From positions 32,939,501 to 33,003,500 of the forward strand of contig NC_073361.2 of assembly GCF_027580225.2 (NCBI RefSeq): a stretch of 64,000 bases of DNA, given 5' to 3'. Source of the stretch: Misgurnus anguillicaudatus (Eukaryota > Chordata > Actinopteri > Cypriniformes > Cobitidae). A program made the position numbers and the translations under genes. The notes beneath the pieces are model-generated. The model had not been told where the DNA came from. It saw nothing but the letters and a program-made list of their open reading frames with translations, and did not search any database. This document shows positions 1 to 10,765 of the stretch, one piece after another; position 1 is the stretch's first letter; the number at the start of each line of letters is the position of its first letter.

Positions 1-123
1 TATGCCCGACTGTGCCTGACAAAATTTTTAATTAAATGCATGCAGTCTGAAGAAGAGAGCCACGGACGCCTTTCTGCAAAAGAAGCAGACGTGCACCCCA
101 CAACAGGCGAATGCCCTCACTGA

Positions 124-245
<122 letters not shown>

Positions 246-382
246 CTCAGTTTTTTTTTCAGAAATCTCGTTTTTTGGTTGTGCATTCAAATTAATATCA
301 ATTCAACTGCAGTTGGTTTGTTTTGATTTAAACCTTCAAAGCTTAAAAAATACAGCATATATATATTTATATATATAAATAT

Positions 383-1492
383 TAGGGCTGTCAAAATAAA
401 CGCGTTAACGCAAATTCATTTTAACGGCACTAATTTTATTAACGCGCGATTAACGCCATACGCAATTTCTGTTTGACCCACAGCTGGATGAATTGAGAAG
501 CAGCAAGTAACCGGCGCTGTCTAGATGAGTCGGAGCTTTTCATAAAAATAAGAACATTAAGCTCTCGTCTAGCGAATCCAATGCTCTAAATGGTCATTAA
601 ACATCTAAAATTATCTTTATCTGCACATTTCCTGAGAGGTGTACCGTCCCAAATCCATATAAAGCAAAGATGCGTCTTCTTTCACTTTTTAGTTTAGTTT
701 TTAAAGCATTCAGAAATGATAGAAAATAGACTGCAGGACTTGCTTGATGTTAAAATAATTATTAAGAGAGATAAAGTTCGGGACCTGATTGATGTTAAAA
801 GAGTTATTAAGAGTGACAAGGCTCAAAAGCGATGTCTGACGCAGACGTCTGACGCGCATGCACACAAACATGCGAGTGCGCGACCTAGATATATATAGAC
901 ATCTTACACAAAATTACAGTTTTAAAAATATCTGTTTTGACAAGAATTCACGCAGGTATGACCTATAATCTGTTATATCTGAAGTGAATGTTTGGTTAAC
1001 TGTTAAGGAAAAGTATCTGTTGTGTCATTATATTAAACCCTTGCATTAGCCTACAGGATCTTAAAGCGGTCTGTCTCAATGTCAAAATTAAACAATAAAA
1101 GAAAAACATATATTGATATTGTTTTTGCTCTGCGTAAACAGGTGTAGTTATGTCATGCTTTATCAGATTCCAACAATTGTTCCAATGGTTTTGAAGTTTT
1201 TTAATAGAGAATGTTAAAATAATTTGCTCATCCCAACTCAATTTGCCAGCACAGGTCACAAATGATGCAGTAGCAAACAGAAATGGGGAAAGAACAAGGT
1301 CTTCTAAAGGGAAAATCATGTATAAAACTATGGCTGATGGTTCTGTTGAAAATGTAAACAGGCTGTTGTAGACATACATTTTCATATAGCATATATATTG
1401 ACCAATCCATGCTGATTAGAGCATTAAAAACTTGAAAAGTGTTACATTTAGGTAAATTTAGAACAGATAAAAATATTTTATTGACAGCCCTA
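383..1492. mobile_element. Non-autonomous hAT element with 8-bp TSD
   Basis: The ends are inverted copies: TAGGGCTGTCAA at the left and TTGACAGCCCTA at the right. Both are flanked by the same 8 bp, ATAAATAT (375-382 and 1493-1500), which is the duplication length of hAT transposons. The left subterminal region has the AACGCG-rich sequence common in fish hAT MITEs. The 1.1 kb interior has no long reading frame, so it would depend on a transposase supplied elsewhere. Confidence 0.9.
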
Positions 1493-1674
1493 ATAAATAT
1501 ATATTAAAATAGCTGAAATACATAACTTCGTTTTGGTAAAATCATAGTAGCTGCAATTATTAAAAATGTAAAACTTGTTTTCATTAAATGTAAAAAACGT
1601 TCATTGAACTACCCCCTTCTTTCTTGTTTACTATCATTTTCCACAGAATTAAAGCAATCTCATGCTACATTTTA

Positions 1675-1765
1675 GAAAAAAATAATTATTATTCGATTAG
1701 TCGACTAATCGTTTCAATAGTCGGTGACTAGTCGACTATTAAAATAGTCGTTAGTTGCAGCCCTA
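1675..1765. mobile_element. Right end of a second hAT-type MITE
   Basis: A subterminal block made of repeated ATTAGTCGACTAATCG-like palindromes ends in GTTAGTTGCAGCCCTA, the form of terminus seen on fish hAT elements starting TAGGGCTGCAAC. No matching left end was found nearby, so only this end is claimed and the left boundary is arbitrary. Confidence 0.6.
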
Positions 1766-2616
1766 ATAGAAATGCATATAGAAAACCCCAGAAGCGTGCA
1801 AGGCCAGGACATCTAAGCTGTAAATCTGACGGGGAGGACCACCCGGCCATGTCACAAATGTCTAGAAACGAAAACCTCAAAGACCATGCCCATAGTAAAG
1901 CTATTCCTCGCGTAGAGTAGGCTTTAACCCTGAATGAGCATTGTTAAGGGAAGCGATAACTTAATTAAACGATCCATAAATAGCCTGTGCTGATTGCACA
2001 CTTAGTGAGTGATCTGCGAAGCTTATGAACAGCTGATCTGCCTTGATATATGGCAGAATGGTTAGTGTAAACTCACAGAGCTCTGACGGGGCAGATTGTT
2101 TTTCATATTGATAGCACTTCATGCAGCCATGTGTAACTTTAAGCATAAGCGTCCCAACCATCAGCCCGGGGCGGGACTATTTGAAGTGGTCTCATGAACA
2201 GAATGTCCAGAGGAATACATGGGGTTTCCCTTGCCATGAGATTCAGTGTGCTTAGGACACGTTAAGGGGGGGTACGTGAGTCTAAATGAGATCGCTGTGC
2301 GTCTGACTGCGAGCGGGCATTTATGTCAAGCTCGCGTCCCGTTGGAGCCAAGCGTCATAATAAAATGAAACTCATTGTGCCGGGGTAAGTAAACTCGCTT
2401 AGAGGTTGATTTTTACCCTTAAAATCTTCAAATGATGGAGCAGAACAGACGTGTGAACGTGTTTCGGATCCACTGATACAAACCAGTCATCTGGCCAAAA
2501 AATGTCATAATTTGCTTGGCTGTAAGCCTTTTGAATGGTTGTCCGTAGAGAGCGTGATTCAAAACGCTTGGAACTATGAATGGTCTGAATCTGGCGTCTT
2601 TCTTAGGAAGAGAAAA
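1766..2616. other. Unassigned sequence
   Basis: More G+C-rich than its surroundings. Short frames only, with no motif I recognise. It and 8644-9867 flank the next element and resemble each other in texture, so both may be parts of one older repeat, but I could not align them. Confidence 0.4.
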
Positions 2617-2888
2617 TACCCAGCTAGCATGTATAATCGGCCCGAGCTCGGCTGCCCTGCGGCAGGTGCGGCTCAGACTCGGCATCGGCGTGTGTTAACC
2701 GAGCCGATTGTGCCCCGCAGCTCGCTCTGGCACATTCATTTTTGTTCTGGTTGTAAGCACTGGGCCGATTCATGTTCACCGTAACTGGTAACCCAGCTCT
2801 GGCTGTATGATCTGGACCACTTTTGGAAATGACTCGGCTTATGTTAAATCAAGGATGGTTTTAATGGATGCCATTCAATGTAGGCGAC

Positions 2889-3503
2889 TTTCTTTAACAC
2901 AAATGTAGATTTTTAACTCCAACCGTTTTAGTCTGTCCATAACAAAAGACAGTAAAAAACAAAACATGCACAGACAATCCAAATTAAACCCTGCTGCTCG
3001 TTGATGTCCTAAGACACGAAACGATCGGTTTCTGTGAGAAACCGAACTGTATTATATAATTTATACCTCTAATACGGCGCCTTCTTCTTCTTTTGAGTTT
3101 TAATGGCGGGTTGCGAAGCAACGTCATAGTTGCATACTGCCATCTACTGTATCGGATGCACGGCTTGAGGGCTATACAGGGACACCCGAGACCGTAGGTG
3201 GCGGTATGCACCTATGAAGTTGCTTCGCAACCCGCCATTAAAACTAAAGAAGAAGGTGCTGTGCACGGGCTCATTTGACTACGCATAGTACTGTATTAGA
3301 GGTAAAAAAATCATATAAATACTGTTCGGCTTCTCGCACAAACCGATCGTTTCGTTTCTTAGGATATCAATGTGTCGTCACGAGCGGCAGGGTTTAATTT
3401 GGATTTGTATGTGCATGTTTTTACTGTCTGAGATTTTGTTACTATTCACATGCATACAGACTGAAACGGTTGGAGTTTCTACATTTGTGTTGTACTGAAG
3501 AAA
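2889..3503. repeat. ~600-bp foldback with nested palindromic MITE
   Basis: The left arm (2889 to about 3079) and right arm (about 3284 to 3503) are imperfect reverse complements. Examples are CGATCGGTTTCTGTGAGAA near 3022 and its inverted counterpart near 3342, and the block reading TTTAACACAAATGTAG against CTACATTTGTGTTG. The centre (3080-3256) is a second inverted repeat with arms beginning CCTTCTTCTTC and sharing TTTTAATGGCGGGTTGCGAA. The centre therefore looks like a small palindromic MITE, within or forming the core of a larger foldback. Confidence 0.85.
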
Positions 3504-4545
3504 CAAAATCACATACATCTTGGATGACCTCGGGGTAAGCTGATAAATATAAAAAAATCATTTTAAGATGAATCCCGTACGTTGGCGGCTGTTTTAAACT
3601 GGGTGCTCGGCTCAGACCCTTTTGCCAGTATGAAGCCGATTTCAACGGTAACTGCAGAAAGCGTCAGCACGCTCAGCTCATCACTGGAGTAACGTCTGTA
3701 CAACGGGTGAGATAAAACTCAACGCCTGACTGAATCATCCATTCCCTTTTCGATCCTACGCCATACGTTAAACTTGAGGTAAGTCTTGTGTTCAGTTTCC
3801 TTAAAAAGCATCAACATTCACGCTAAGCATAGTTTCAATCGAGTTCCCGTCACATCATATATTAACTCTATTTCGAACTGTTGCTGATTACATGTTGGTT
3901 ATTATTGATTCGTTCATGTTCCTTTGACATGTTCATGTACTTTTTTCCAGATGAAACAAACATAAAGAATTCATAATTCATTTAAGAATTATTAATTAGG
4001 ACAACATCAAATTATTTATCATGTCTGAGAAAAGTAGTGCAAATTTTGGATAATATGAAAGTGGCTCCAACTTTTATGGCGCGAACGAAGCTAGCTGGGA
4101 TGTTAAATAATGGAACGCAATTTTTATTAAATGCAATTTACGTGACTAATATTTACAAGCATAGTGTTCTTTGGAACAAAATTAAGTGGAACAAAATGTT
4201 AGCTGGTAGTGCTGTGACAAATCGCAGTTGATCCGAACCACGGTTCGGCTCGCATGTGATTCGCGGATTAATATATACCAGTGTATGGAATGTCACAATT
4301 ATAGATTTGTGTGTAAACTTAAACATGTCTTGATGGACCCTAATTTATGCACTGTGCAGTTATGCTGGTAGTTGGGTAATGTCATAATGGTTATTGGGTT
4401 GGGCTTGGACTAAAAAAGGGAAATTGTAATGGTTTAGTATAATAAGACATTATGTATGGTTTTGTACAATGCTAATCTTTTTTTCTTTTTTCCTCAGGTA
4501 ATCTTGCTTTTGCTGTTCTAAAATAAACACTGCTCTTAGGTAAGA

Positions 4546-4671
4546 ATGGCTGATCAAATGCATTATTTTAAATCTAATCTGAGACACAAAGCAGTTAAAT
4601 CGTTGTCTAATTTTCTGCAAGGTATTAAGAACGACAGTAAGCTTGTTGACGATGATCTGACTGATGACTGA
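4546..4671 (+). pseudogene. Short exon-like ORF (41 aa), possible first exon
   Basis: An ATG opens 41 codons (starting MADQMHYFKSNLRHK) and ends TGA. It lies downstream of a pyrimidine-rich tract with CAG, and a potential donor (CAAG/GTATTA) lies within it. It is upstream of exon-like blocks on the same strand in the same TA-flanked element, so it may be the start of that element's gene. The product is not recognised and coding status is uncertain. Confidence 0.3.
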
Positions 4672-4692
4672 TATGTGTGATGAGATTAAAAC

Positions 4693-5040
4693 TAGGGCTG
4701 TGCAAAAAAAAATCGATACAGCTAACTACCGTGATAGTTAGCTGTATCGATAGTGTATCGATATTTCGATCTCTACTGTCGATATTTTAAAAACCATCAA
4801 ATCCCTCTGTGTGCGTCAAACGACCTCCTCACCGCTGCTGTAGTTGTCACTGTCCAGTTGTCTGCCATATACGGCCATTCGGCCAATGTCTCAGAAGTTA
4901 GAGGGAGTGAGAAAATGGCAGAAAATGTAAAAACGGCTCTATTTTTTACATTTTTGATTGTATTGTGATACGTATCGTATCATGACCCATGTATCGTGAC
5001 ACGTATCGTATTGGGAGGCCCTTGCCAATACCCAGCCCTA
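4693..5040. mobile_element. hAT MITE, 348 bp, perfect 8-bp TSD
   Basis: Ends TAGGGCTGTGCAA and CCCAGCCCTA are inverted. ATTAAAAC flanks both sides (4685-4692 and 5041-5048). The interior has ATCGATA-rich palindromes near the left and GTATCGTATC words near the right. It sits inside what looks like an intron: the uninterrupted version of the same intron-exon sequence is present at 6366-6474. Confidence 0.93.
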
Positions 5041-5062
5041 ATTAAAACAACTTTTCTTTTAG

Positions 5063-5291
5063 CACACCACCCGTACATGGCACACAAAACAGGTCTTGTG
5101 AGGGGGCTGTGCCCACACATAGAAATTCTGTAGGTCCACGGGCTTCTCCCCTTTCAGCGAACATCACAGCGCTTAGTCCACCATCGTGGTCTCCAATCTC
5201 CATTACCAACAGCCTGAGTGCTACACCTACAGACACCCCAACCCATGCAGCAGCTGGCAGAAGTCAGACATCAGGCCAAACTGGATTTCAA
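5063..5291 (+). pseudogene. Exon-like block A of the element-borne gene
   Basis: A polypyrimidine tract ending TTTTAG is followed by 229 bp open in one frame, rich in Ser, Thr and Pro (for example TPTDTPTHAAAGRSQTSGQT), and then a consensus-like donor GTAAGAAGG. The first ~50 bp are repeated at 6402-6474 with similar upstream intron sequence, indicating a tandem duplication. A linker exon is plausible. No domain is recognised. Confidence 0.4.
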
Positions 5292-5339
5292 GTAAGAAGG
5301 GCGAGATAGCCCATGGAGAAAAAAAAATCACTTTGGTAT

Positions 5340-6360
5340 TAGGGCTGGGTATTGTTTCGGATGTCTCAAATCGATTCAGATACATTAGATCTCAAATTGA
5401 TTGGATTGCGATTTTCGATTCAATGATTACATTTTCACTGGCCCCACCACAAAAAAAGTAATAAATGAATGAAATAGTTTTTGTAGTTTTTACCCATTTA
5501 TTCTTGTAATAAGGTTATGACACCCAATATTTTAAATACCAGTGAAAATTAACAATTATCAATTCTATTTTTGATACTACAGCTAAAACTACTAATATCA
5601 ATTTCATAGATTAAAGACAAGTTAATGGTTGTTAATAAAAATTAAATGCAAGCAACGCAATATAAGTACAATAGAACAAAGATACAAATGAAGAAATCTG
5701 TGCATTTCAGGTAGGTCTAACAGTATTTTTCAGATACAGAAATTGAAAAAAGTAATCAAATGTAAAATAACACGGCATATCTTCACTAATTAGGATTAAC
5801 CTTTATTTAATCTGCACAAAGTTACAAATCGTTATTCAGTGAAAAGCAGGGAGTGACTTCCTCTTTTGTAGTTTGATTAACATTTAAAAACACAGACAGG
5901 TGAAGGTTACTACCACTTTAAGACTAATCCACGGATCAAATTATGATAGGCAATGAATGCATTATTTTTCTACTTCTTCTCATAACCGTCTGTTTACTCG
6001 CAAAGGCCGGAATTTTTTTAAAAAATGTGTGAATTTGCAAGGAGAGAACTAGAATTAATTTCGTAATTTGCACGCTGTCGCGCAGCTGTAAGCGCTTGCA
6101 GTGTGTGCTCTTCTCACATAGCGCATGCAAGTTCTCTTTCGCTTGAATGCTTAAATTGACAAGGCTTAAAAATGCGTGCAAAATGTAAACTTTTATGATC
6201 ATGCAGCACTGGCCCAATCGGGACATTGACAGTTCCTTCAACAGGAATTCTTTTCAGATATAATGTAATGAAAATAAATACAGAAAAACGATGAGAATTG
6301 ATATTGAATTGGCCACATTTAATTTTTTTTTCTCACTTTTTTTTGCCTATTCCTATTAGG
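5340..6360. mobile_element. Probable hAT-type insertion, left end only
   Basis: TAGGGCTGGGTATTG at 5340, followed by CAAATCGATTC-type words, resembles the left terminus of another fish hAT MITE class. The A+T-rich stretch to about 6305 has ATTGATATTGAATT near its end, a possible mirror of the left subterminal region, but no clean right terminus or TSD was found. It separates the two copies of the duplicated exon-like block. Confidence 0.35.
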
Positions 6361-6401
6361 TATATGTGATGAGATTAAAACATATTTTTCTTTTCTTTTA
6401 G

Positions 6402-6474
6402 CACACCCCACCCTTACATGGCACACAAGTATACGACACACAACACAGGTCTTCTCAGGAGGCTGTGCCTACAG
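6402..6474 (+). pseudogene. Exon-like block A', duplicate of 5063
   Basis: Acceptor-like TTTCTTTTAG followed by a copy of the first part of block A (CCTTACATGGCACACAAG versus CCGTACATGGCACACAAA), then ACAG/GTAGGA. The upstream sequence TGTGATGAGATTAAAAC also matches that at about 4676, so intron plus exon were duplicated together. Confidence 0.5.
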
Positions 6475-6576
6475 GTAGGAATTATACAAAGTGATCTCTC
6501 TCGGTTTACTCTGACATATCTACGTACAATGTTTTGCTAGTAATCTGCTATGCCTGCTTTTTCTTGTGTTCTACAG

Positions 6577-6804
6577 CAATAGGCTTTGCGCCCAGCTGCA
6601 CTGCTTCCTGGGCTTCAGCCAGCTCCTTGTTTCCTGTCTGCCATTGTTGGACAAACTGATTAATCCAGGTGTGCCTCAGCTTAGTAGTCACAACAACAAT
6701 AATCAGACACACCTGGATTTGTCGGTTTGTCCAGTGGTGGCGGACGGGAGACAGGGGGCTGGCTGGAATTCGGGAGGTGGTGCAGCTGGGCATAAAGCCT
6801 ATTG
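6577..6804. repeat. Inverted copies of an exon facing each other
   Basis: Two arms of about 100 bp are imperfect reverse complements, from CAATAGGCTTTGCGCCC at the left to GGGCATAAAGCCTATTG at the right. Read outward, both arms can encode the same peptide: FVQQWQTGNKELAEAQEAV on the minus strand from the left arm, FVQWWRTGDRGLAGIREVV on the plus strand from the right arm. The conserved coding similarity suggests an exon fragment duplicated in inverted orientation, not a simple hairpin MITE. Confidence 0.75.
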
Positions 6805-7937
6805 CTAAGGAGATCCTCATCCAGCTCGATTTTATTAGAGAGCAGCAGTTGCAGACTTCACCCCTGACCCAACACATTTTGGGCTCCCACTTTCAACTAT
6901 TGAGGAGCTACAATGTTTGTAGGAGACATTAAATAATCCAGATGAGAAGAAGAATTTGGTGAGGTAAATTATGGTTTAATCAGATCATTCCTAAAAGTCA
7001 CTCATGCTATATTCCTTAAATAACTAATAAGGTACATGTCTTTTTGTTTCAGACTGTTTTTCCTGGAATGGTCGGAGACAAGACTCTTAAAGACACCGTG
7101 GGGTGGGTCCTGAAAAAAACAATAAACTCTTCGTGGCGAGACTCATCAATTGAAGTGGGGTCAACTGAAGCCTGCATTCAAAGGGCTCACTTTGAAAAGT
7201 GTGGTTTTGGGTGAGTGTCAGTGCTGGAAACGGCATGAAGTGACATCCCAGGGCTCTACAGTGCGACTGACTCGATCAGTGGCTGGTTGCATAAACCTTT
7301 AAGACTAGTCTTAAAAGTTAGTCTTTTTTTTCTTTCTTCAAGACTGATCATAATTGTATTTCTATACTCAAACTCTATTTAAAACATTAACATCATAACA
7401 TTATCATAAATTGAAATGCATTAATGCTACTTCTGAGCCTCATTAAACAGTCTGTAAATATAACTAAATCCCACATTTCTGTTATATGCCACCTCTGCAG
7501 TGCAAAGATGAATTGTGTTGCTACTGATTTCATTTGATTGGTAACTTATTCTTCCTGATTGCCTCTTATTATTCTAACTCAATTTATGAATTTGAAATTT
7601 AATAAGGTTAAAATTTTATAGTCAAATATCTCCTTATAATGGGAAGGTTATTTTGTCATTGATCAGAATGTGCTCCTAAATTTTTGAATGTGCTCCTAAA
7701 CTAAAAAGAAATGTAAGCGTAGAGCCCTGCATCCAAAATAAGTTTTGGTGGTTTTATGAGTAACATCACATGGTCATGCTGACCTCTTCTATCTTTGTTT
7801 TTTTTTCAGATGCAGTCCGCCGGAATGCCCTGACCAAAGATAACACAGAAAAGGAGATAGAGCTCCTCATCACCAGGTGGTCGGTGCTAGCATATGACAG
7901 GGATGGTGGCCGAATCCAGACAATAGACAGACAATGA
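6700..7937 (+). pseudogene. Decayed multi-exon DUF4806-like gene
   Basis: Three blocks with splice-like borders align in order with the C-terminal half of fish DUF4806 proteins, as I recall that family. Block 1 ends at 6963 before GTAAAT. It reads EILIQLDFIREQQ and then, after a frame change, FGLPLSTIEELQCL, an in-frame TAG, and ETLNNPDEKKNLV. Block 2 (7053-7210, between TTTCAG and GTGAGT) has VGDKTLKDTVGWVLKKTINSS. Block 3 (7810-7937, after TTTTTTTCAG) has DAVRRNALTKDNTEKEIELL and ends at a TGA. The G-x-x-L-K-D-T-V and AVRRN-x-x-T-K-D words are the diagnostic parts. The stop and frame changes make it non-functional. It may be cargo of the surrounding element. The family's function is unknown to me. 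Confidence 0.6.
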
Positions 7938-7998
7938 ATTAAAATGTTTTAAATTTAAAAATGTTGATTTTTGGAAAATTCGTATTTGAACTGATTTT

Positions 7999-8283
7999 GT
8001 GTGTGTGTGTGCACCTGGTAATTATCACGTTGTGTCCCCACAAAGATAGGAATACTAGTATTTTTGTGACCTTGTGTCCCCATGAGGAAACAAGCTTATA
8101 AATCAAACAAAATGATGTTTCTTGTAAATGTGAAGTAGGAGAAGGGTTTCTGTGATGGTTGGGTTTAGGGAATGGGGTAGGTAAGGGGAATAAAATATAC
8201 AGTTTGTATGGTATAAAATGCATTACGTCTATGGAATGTCCCCACAAAACATGGAAACCTGTTTGTGTGTACGAGAGAGAGAG
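7999..8283. repeat. Interspersed repeat (copy also at 53588)
   Basis: Begins at a (GT)n run and continues GGTAATTATCACG, then CACAAAGATAGGAATAC, AAACAAGCTTATAAATCAAA and AATGCATTACGTCTATG. The same series of blocks occurs in the same order at 53588-53874. It is a dispersed repeat anchored on a GT microsatellite, with no coding content. The copy here lacks a short piece present in the other copy. Confidence 0.85.
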
Positions 8284-8643
8284 AAGGTGTGTTCAAGTGA
8301 ATAAAAAATGCATTAAACGTGAAATCCTTGTTCTTCCTTGTATGTTTTATTTTCAGTTAATGTTGCATAATGGTTGCTTAGCAATTTTAGTATTAACCAA
8401 TCAATAAAATCAATCAATTAAACAAACCCAAATAAGGAACAGGATTGGAGGGGAGCTTACGTCCTCTCACTCGGGGTTCCGCAATCGGGCCGCGTTAAAA
8501 CTGAGTGCTCGGCCGTGTCTTCGGGGCGCGTGAAAACCGAGCGCTCGCAGAGCAATCGGACCTAGATTCATGCCGAGGATCGGCCGAGTGTTCCAGCATT
8601 AATCGTTCCGCTTTCGGCCCGCGCAATTTTTGCTAGCTGGGTA

Positions 8644-9867
8644 ACGGCCATTAAGACCCTGCTTGCTTTCACTGTCAGTACCATCACGCTTATTGATAAT
8701 AAGAGCGTACCTTGTCTCTGAGCATGATCGTCTGAGACCCTGGTGTAGAAATGCGGAAAAACTGGGGTGGTCTACGAGTGAATTTCAGTGAGAAACCGTC
8801 TGAATTATTGTTTAGAACCTGGGTTTGACGGCGATCGCCAAAACAAATATCTACAGCGGGCCATGTGTGTGTATATTGACCGCTTTGCCGGTAAGGAATA
8901 AATGCATTTTAACCTGTGGGGTGTCAATTTACCCTAAAGTATAGTGAGCACGGGAATCGCTCTTTGAGAGGACTTCAATACCAATCGCCATTACAGTGAG
9001 GTAGCTTTACCAACAGTATTTACATGTGTATGTTCCTGGGTAAACAGAGCACACAAAAAAACTTCAGGGTAGTCCATCCGAGGCGCGACTTAACCCTTTT
9101 TCTCCCAGACAGTCTGTTTTCTGCTGCCACTGTGGCTATACTCCAAATGAGACCAGAGGCATCACTTATACCCACACAGCTGGCCATGGCATGGGCAGCC
9201 GTTAAGGCAGTGATCTGAGTGGCTCACTGAGCAGAGCAGTCTGTCTTGGTGGTTTGATGTTAGACTCTAACTCGTCTATGTAGAGAAGGAGTCTGGCGTG
9301 AGGCCGGCAATATTGCCGTTGATTAAAAGGGCAAAAACCCAGAGTATATAATTGATGTACCAATATTTAGCACACTGATATAGGATGGGACTGAATAAAG
9401 GGAGGTATTCGGGCCTCAGCATGTTTTCAAACAAAATTGCAATGGGCCTGTGAAGGCTCCTCACTGCTCTGCCTCTGATTCCGTCTAAGCTAGAGAGAGA
9501 TTGTCAGGGCAGCACAAGCATTGTGAGAGTTTGTGCAAGCTCTACTAGAGTGATGCAGACCCAGGCCGGTCAAAGTTCTATAATGAAGTGTTCTTAGTGC
9601 TCCATTAAAGGCGTGCTCGCCCTATCGAGCCGACAAATGAGATCGCGCCCCTCCAGGACGAGAAGGGGGGTTAGGATCTGTGATCGCTGAGCATCAAGAG
9701 GCTGCACTATAGTGGCAACGAGTCTGTGTGGCTCGGTCCTTTGGTTCGTTTCAGCCAGAAAGGGACGTCAGGGAAGCGCCCGCACAGTGAGGTTCCAGGA
9801 TTGTCATGAGTGGCCACAGCGTGGGTTGACCTAGAGAAGTGATGGGCGATGTAAAACCGCGCGCTTG
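8644..9867. other. Unassigned sequence, no supported gene
   Basis: About 1.2 kb of mixed composition with only short frames. A 64-aa frame at 9024-9218 has no recognisable domain. Texture resembles 1766-2616 on the other side of the TA element. Confidence 0.4.
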
Positions 9868-10221
9868 TGTCACAGGCAGAGGCGGACCACAGACTTTGTG
9901 TGCCACGCCCCTCCTTGAGTTCCACCTCGAGGAGGTCCCAAAAGTACCAGACACACAAAGAAGGGATAAGTAAAATATAACAATCTTATCTTATTTAAAA
10001 ATAGAATGGGGAATGGGAAAGGGGGAAATCTAAAATGGTTCTCTCTCTCTCTCCTCCAGGGAGATTGTGGTCAAGGGAAGGGGGAATGGCAATCGTCCAG
10101 CCAGCAAGGTAAGTGCCCACAGGGAAAGGACAGGACGGAGCTCCCTCGTCCCTGTCACACCTCCTGTGTTTCTGTAAATCCCGTGGCGCCCTTCTCTTCC
10201 TCCTGAAGGCAAAGAAACATG

Positions 10222-10530
10222 AGGTGAGTGCTGGGAATTAGGTAAGAATCGTTCGTCGCCGTATTCTTTCCTCTAGGTTTTTCCCTCCTGCAAGGTGAGT
10301 TAGCTTTAGCTCTGGGTAAGTATCGTTCATGGTCGTATTCTTTTCTCTAGGCTCTTGGGACGTGCACGGTGAGTTAGCTTTAGCTCTGGGTAAGTATCGT
10401 TCATGGTCGTATTCTTTTCTCTAGGCTCTCGGGACGTGTAAGGTGAGTTAGCTTTAGCTCTGGGTAAGTATCGTTCGTGGTCGTATCCTTTTCTCTAGGC
10501 TCTCGGGATGTGTAAGGTGAGTTAGCTTTA
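10222..10530. repeat. 74-bp tandem repeat, about 4 units
   Basis: GGTGAGTTAGCTTTAGCTCT recurs with exact 74-bp spacing (10295, 10369, 10443, 10517). On the plus strand each unit holds two donor-like words (GGTGAGTTAG and GGGTAAGTAT) and an acceptor-like tract (TTCTTTTCTCTAGG), which is antisense to the LTR. This could be chance conserved by repetition. Confidence 0.95.
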
Positions 10531-10534
10531 GCTC

Positions 10535-10765
10535 TGCAAACAGTGTATATTTTTGGTCGTTGTACTCTGCTATACTTTAGGCTTGCCACACAAGACGAAT
10601 AACTTCACTTCAGCGGACAGTGGGTATCTTTAGTCGTTGTGATTTGTTATACTTTAGGCTTGCCACACAAGACGAATAACTTCAACTCAGCGGACAGTGG
10701 GCATCTTTAGTCATTGTGATTTGTTAAACTTTAGGCTTGCCACACAAGACGAGTTAAAACACTCT
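10535..10765. repeat. 77-bp tandem repeat, about 3 units
   Basis: TTTAGGCTTGCCACACAAGA recurs with 77-bp spacing (GCTTG at 10581, 10658 and 10735). It lies directly beside the 74-bp array in the same LTR. The two unit sequences do not align, so they are independent expansions. Confidence 0.95.

Larger units (their letters stand above)
2619..8641 (+). mobile_element. Large TA-flanked DNA transposon-like element
   Basis: Inverted ends CCCAGCTAGCA (2619) and TGCTAGCTGGG (ending 8641) are each flanked by TA, consistent with a TA target duplication. Both subterminal regions are G+C-rich with repeated CGGCCGA/GGCCCGA-type words, unlike the A+T-rich interior. The interior contains a foldback (2889-3503), an hAT MITE, duplicated intron-exon blocks and exon-like remnants of a DUF4806-like gene, all on the plus strand. 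No transposase was recognised. The short terminal match (11 bp) is the weak point. The superfamily is undetermined. Confidence 0.55.
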
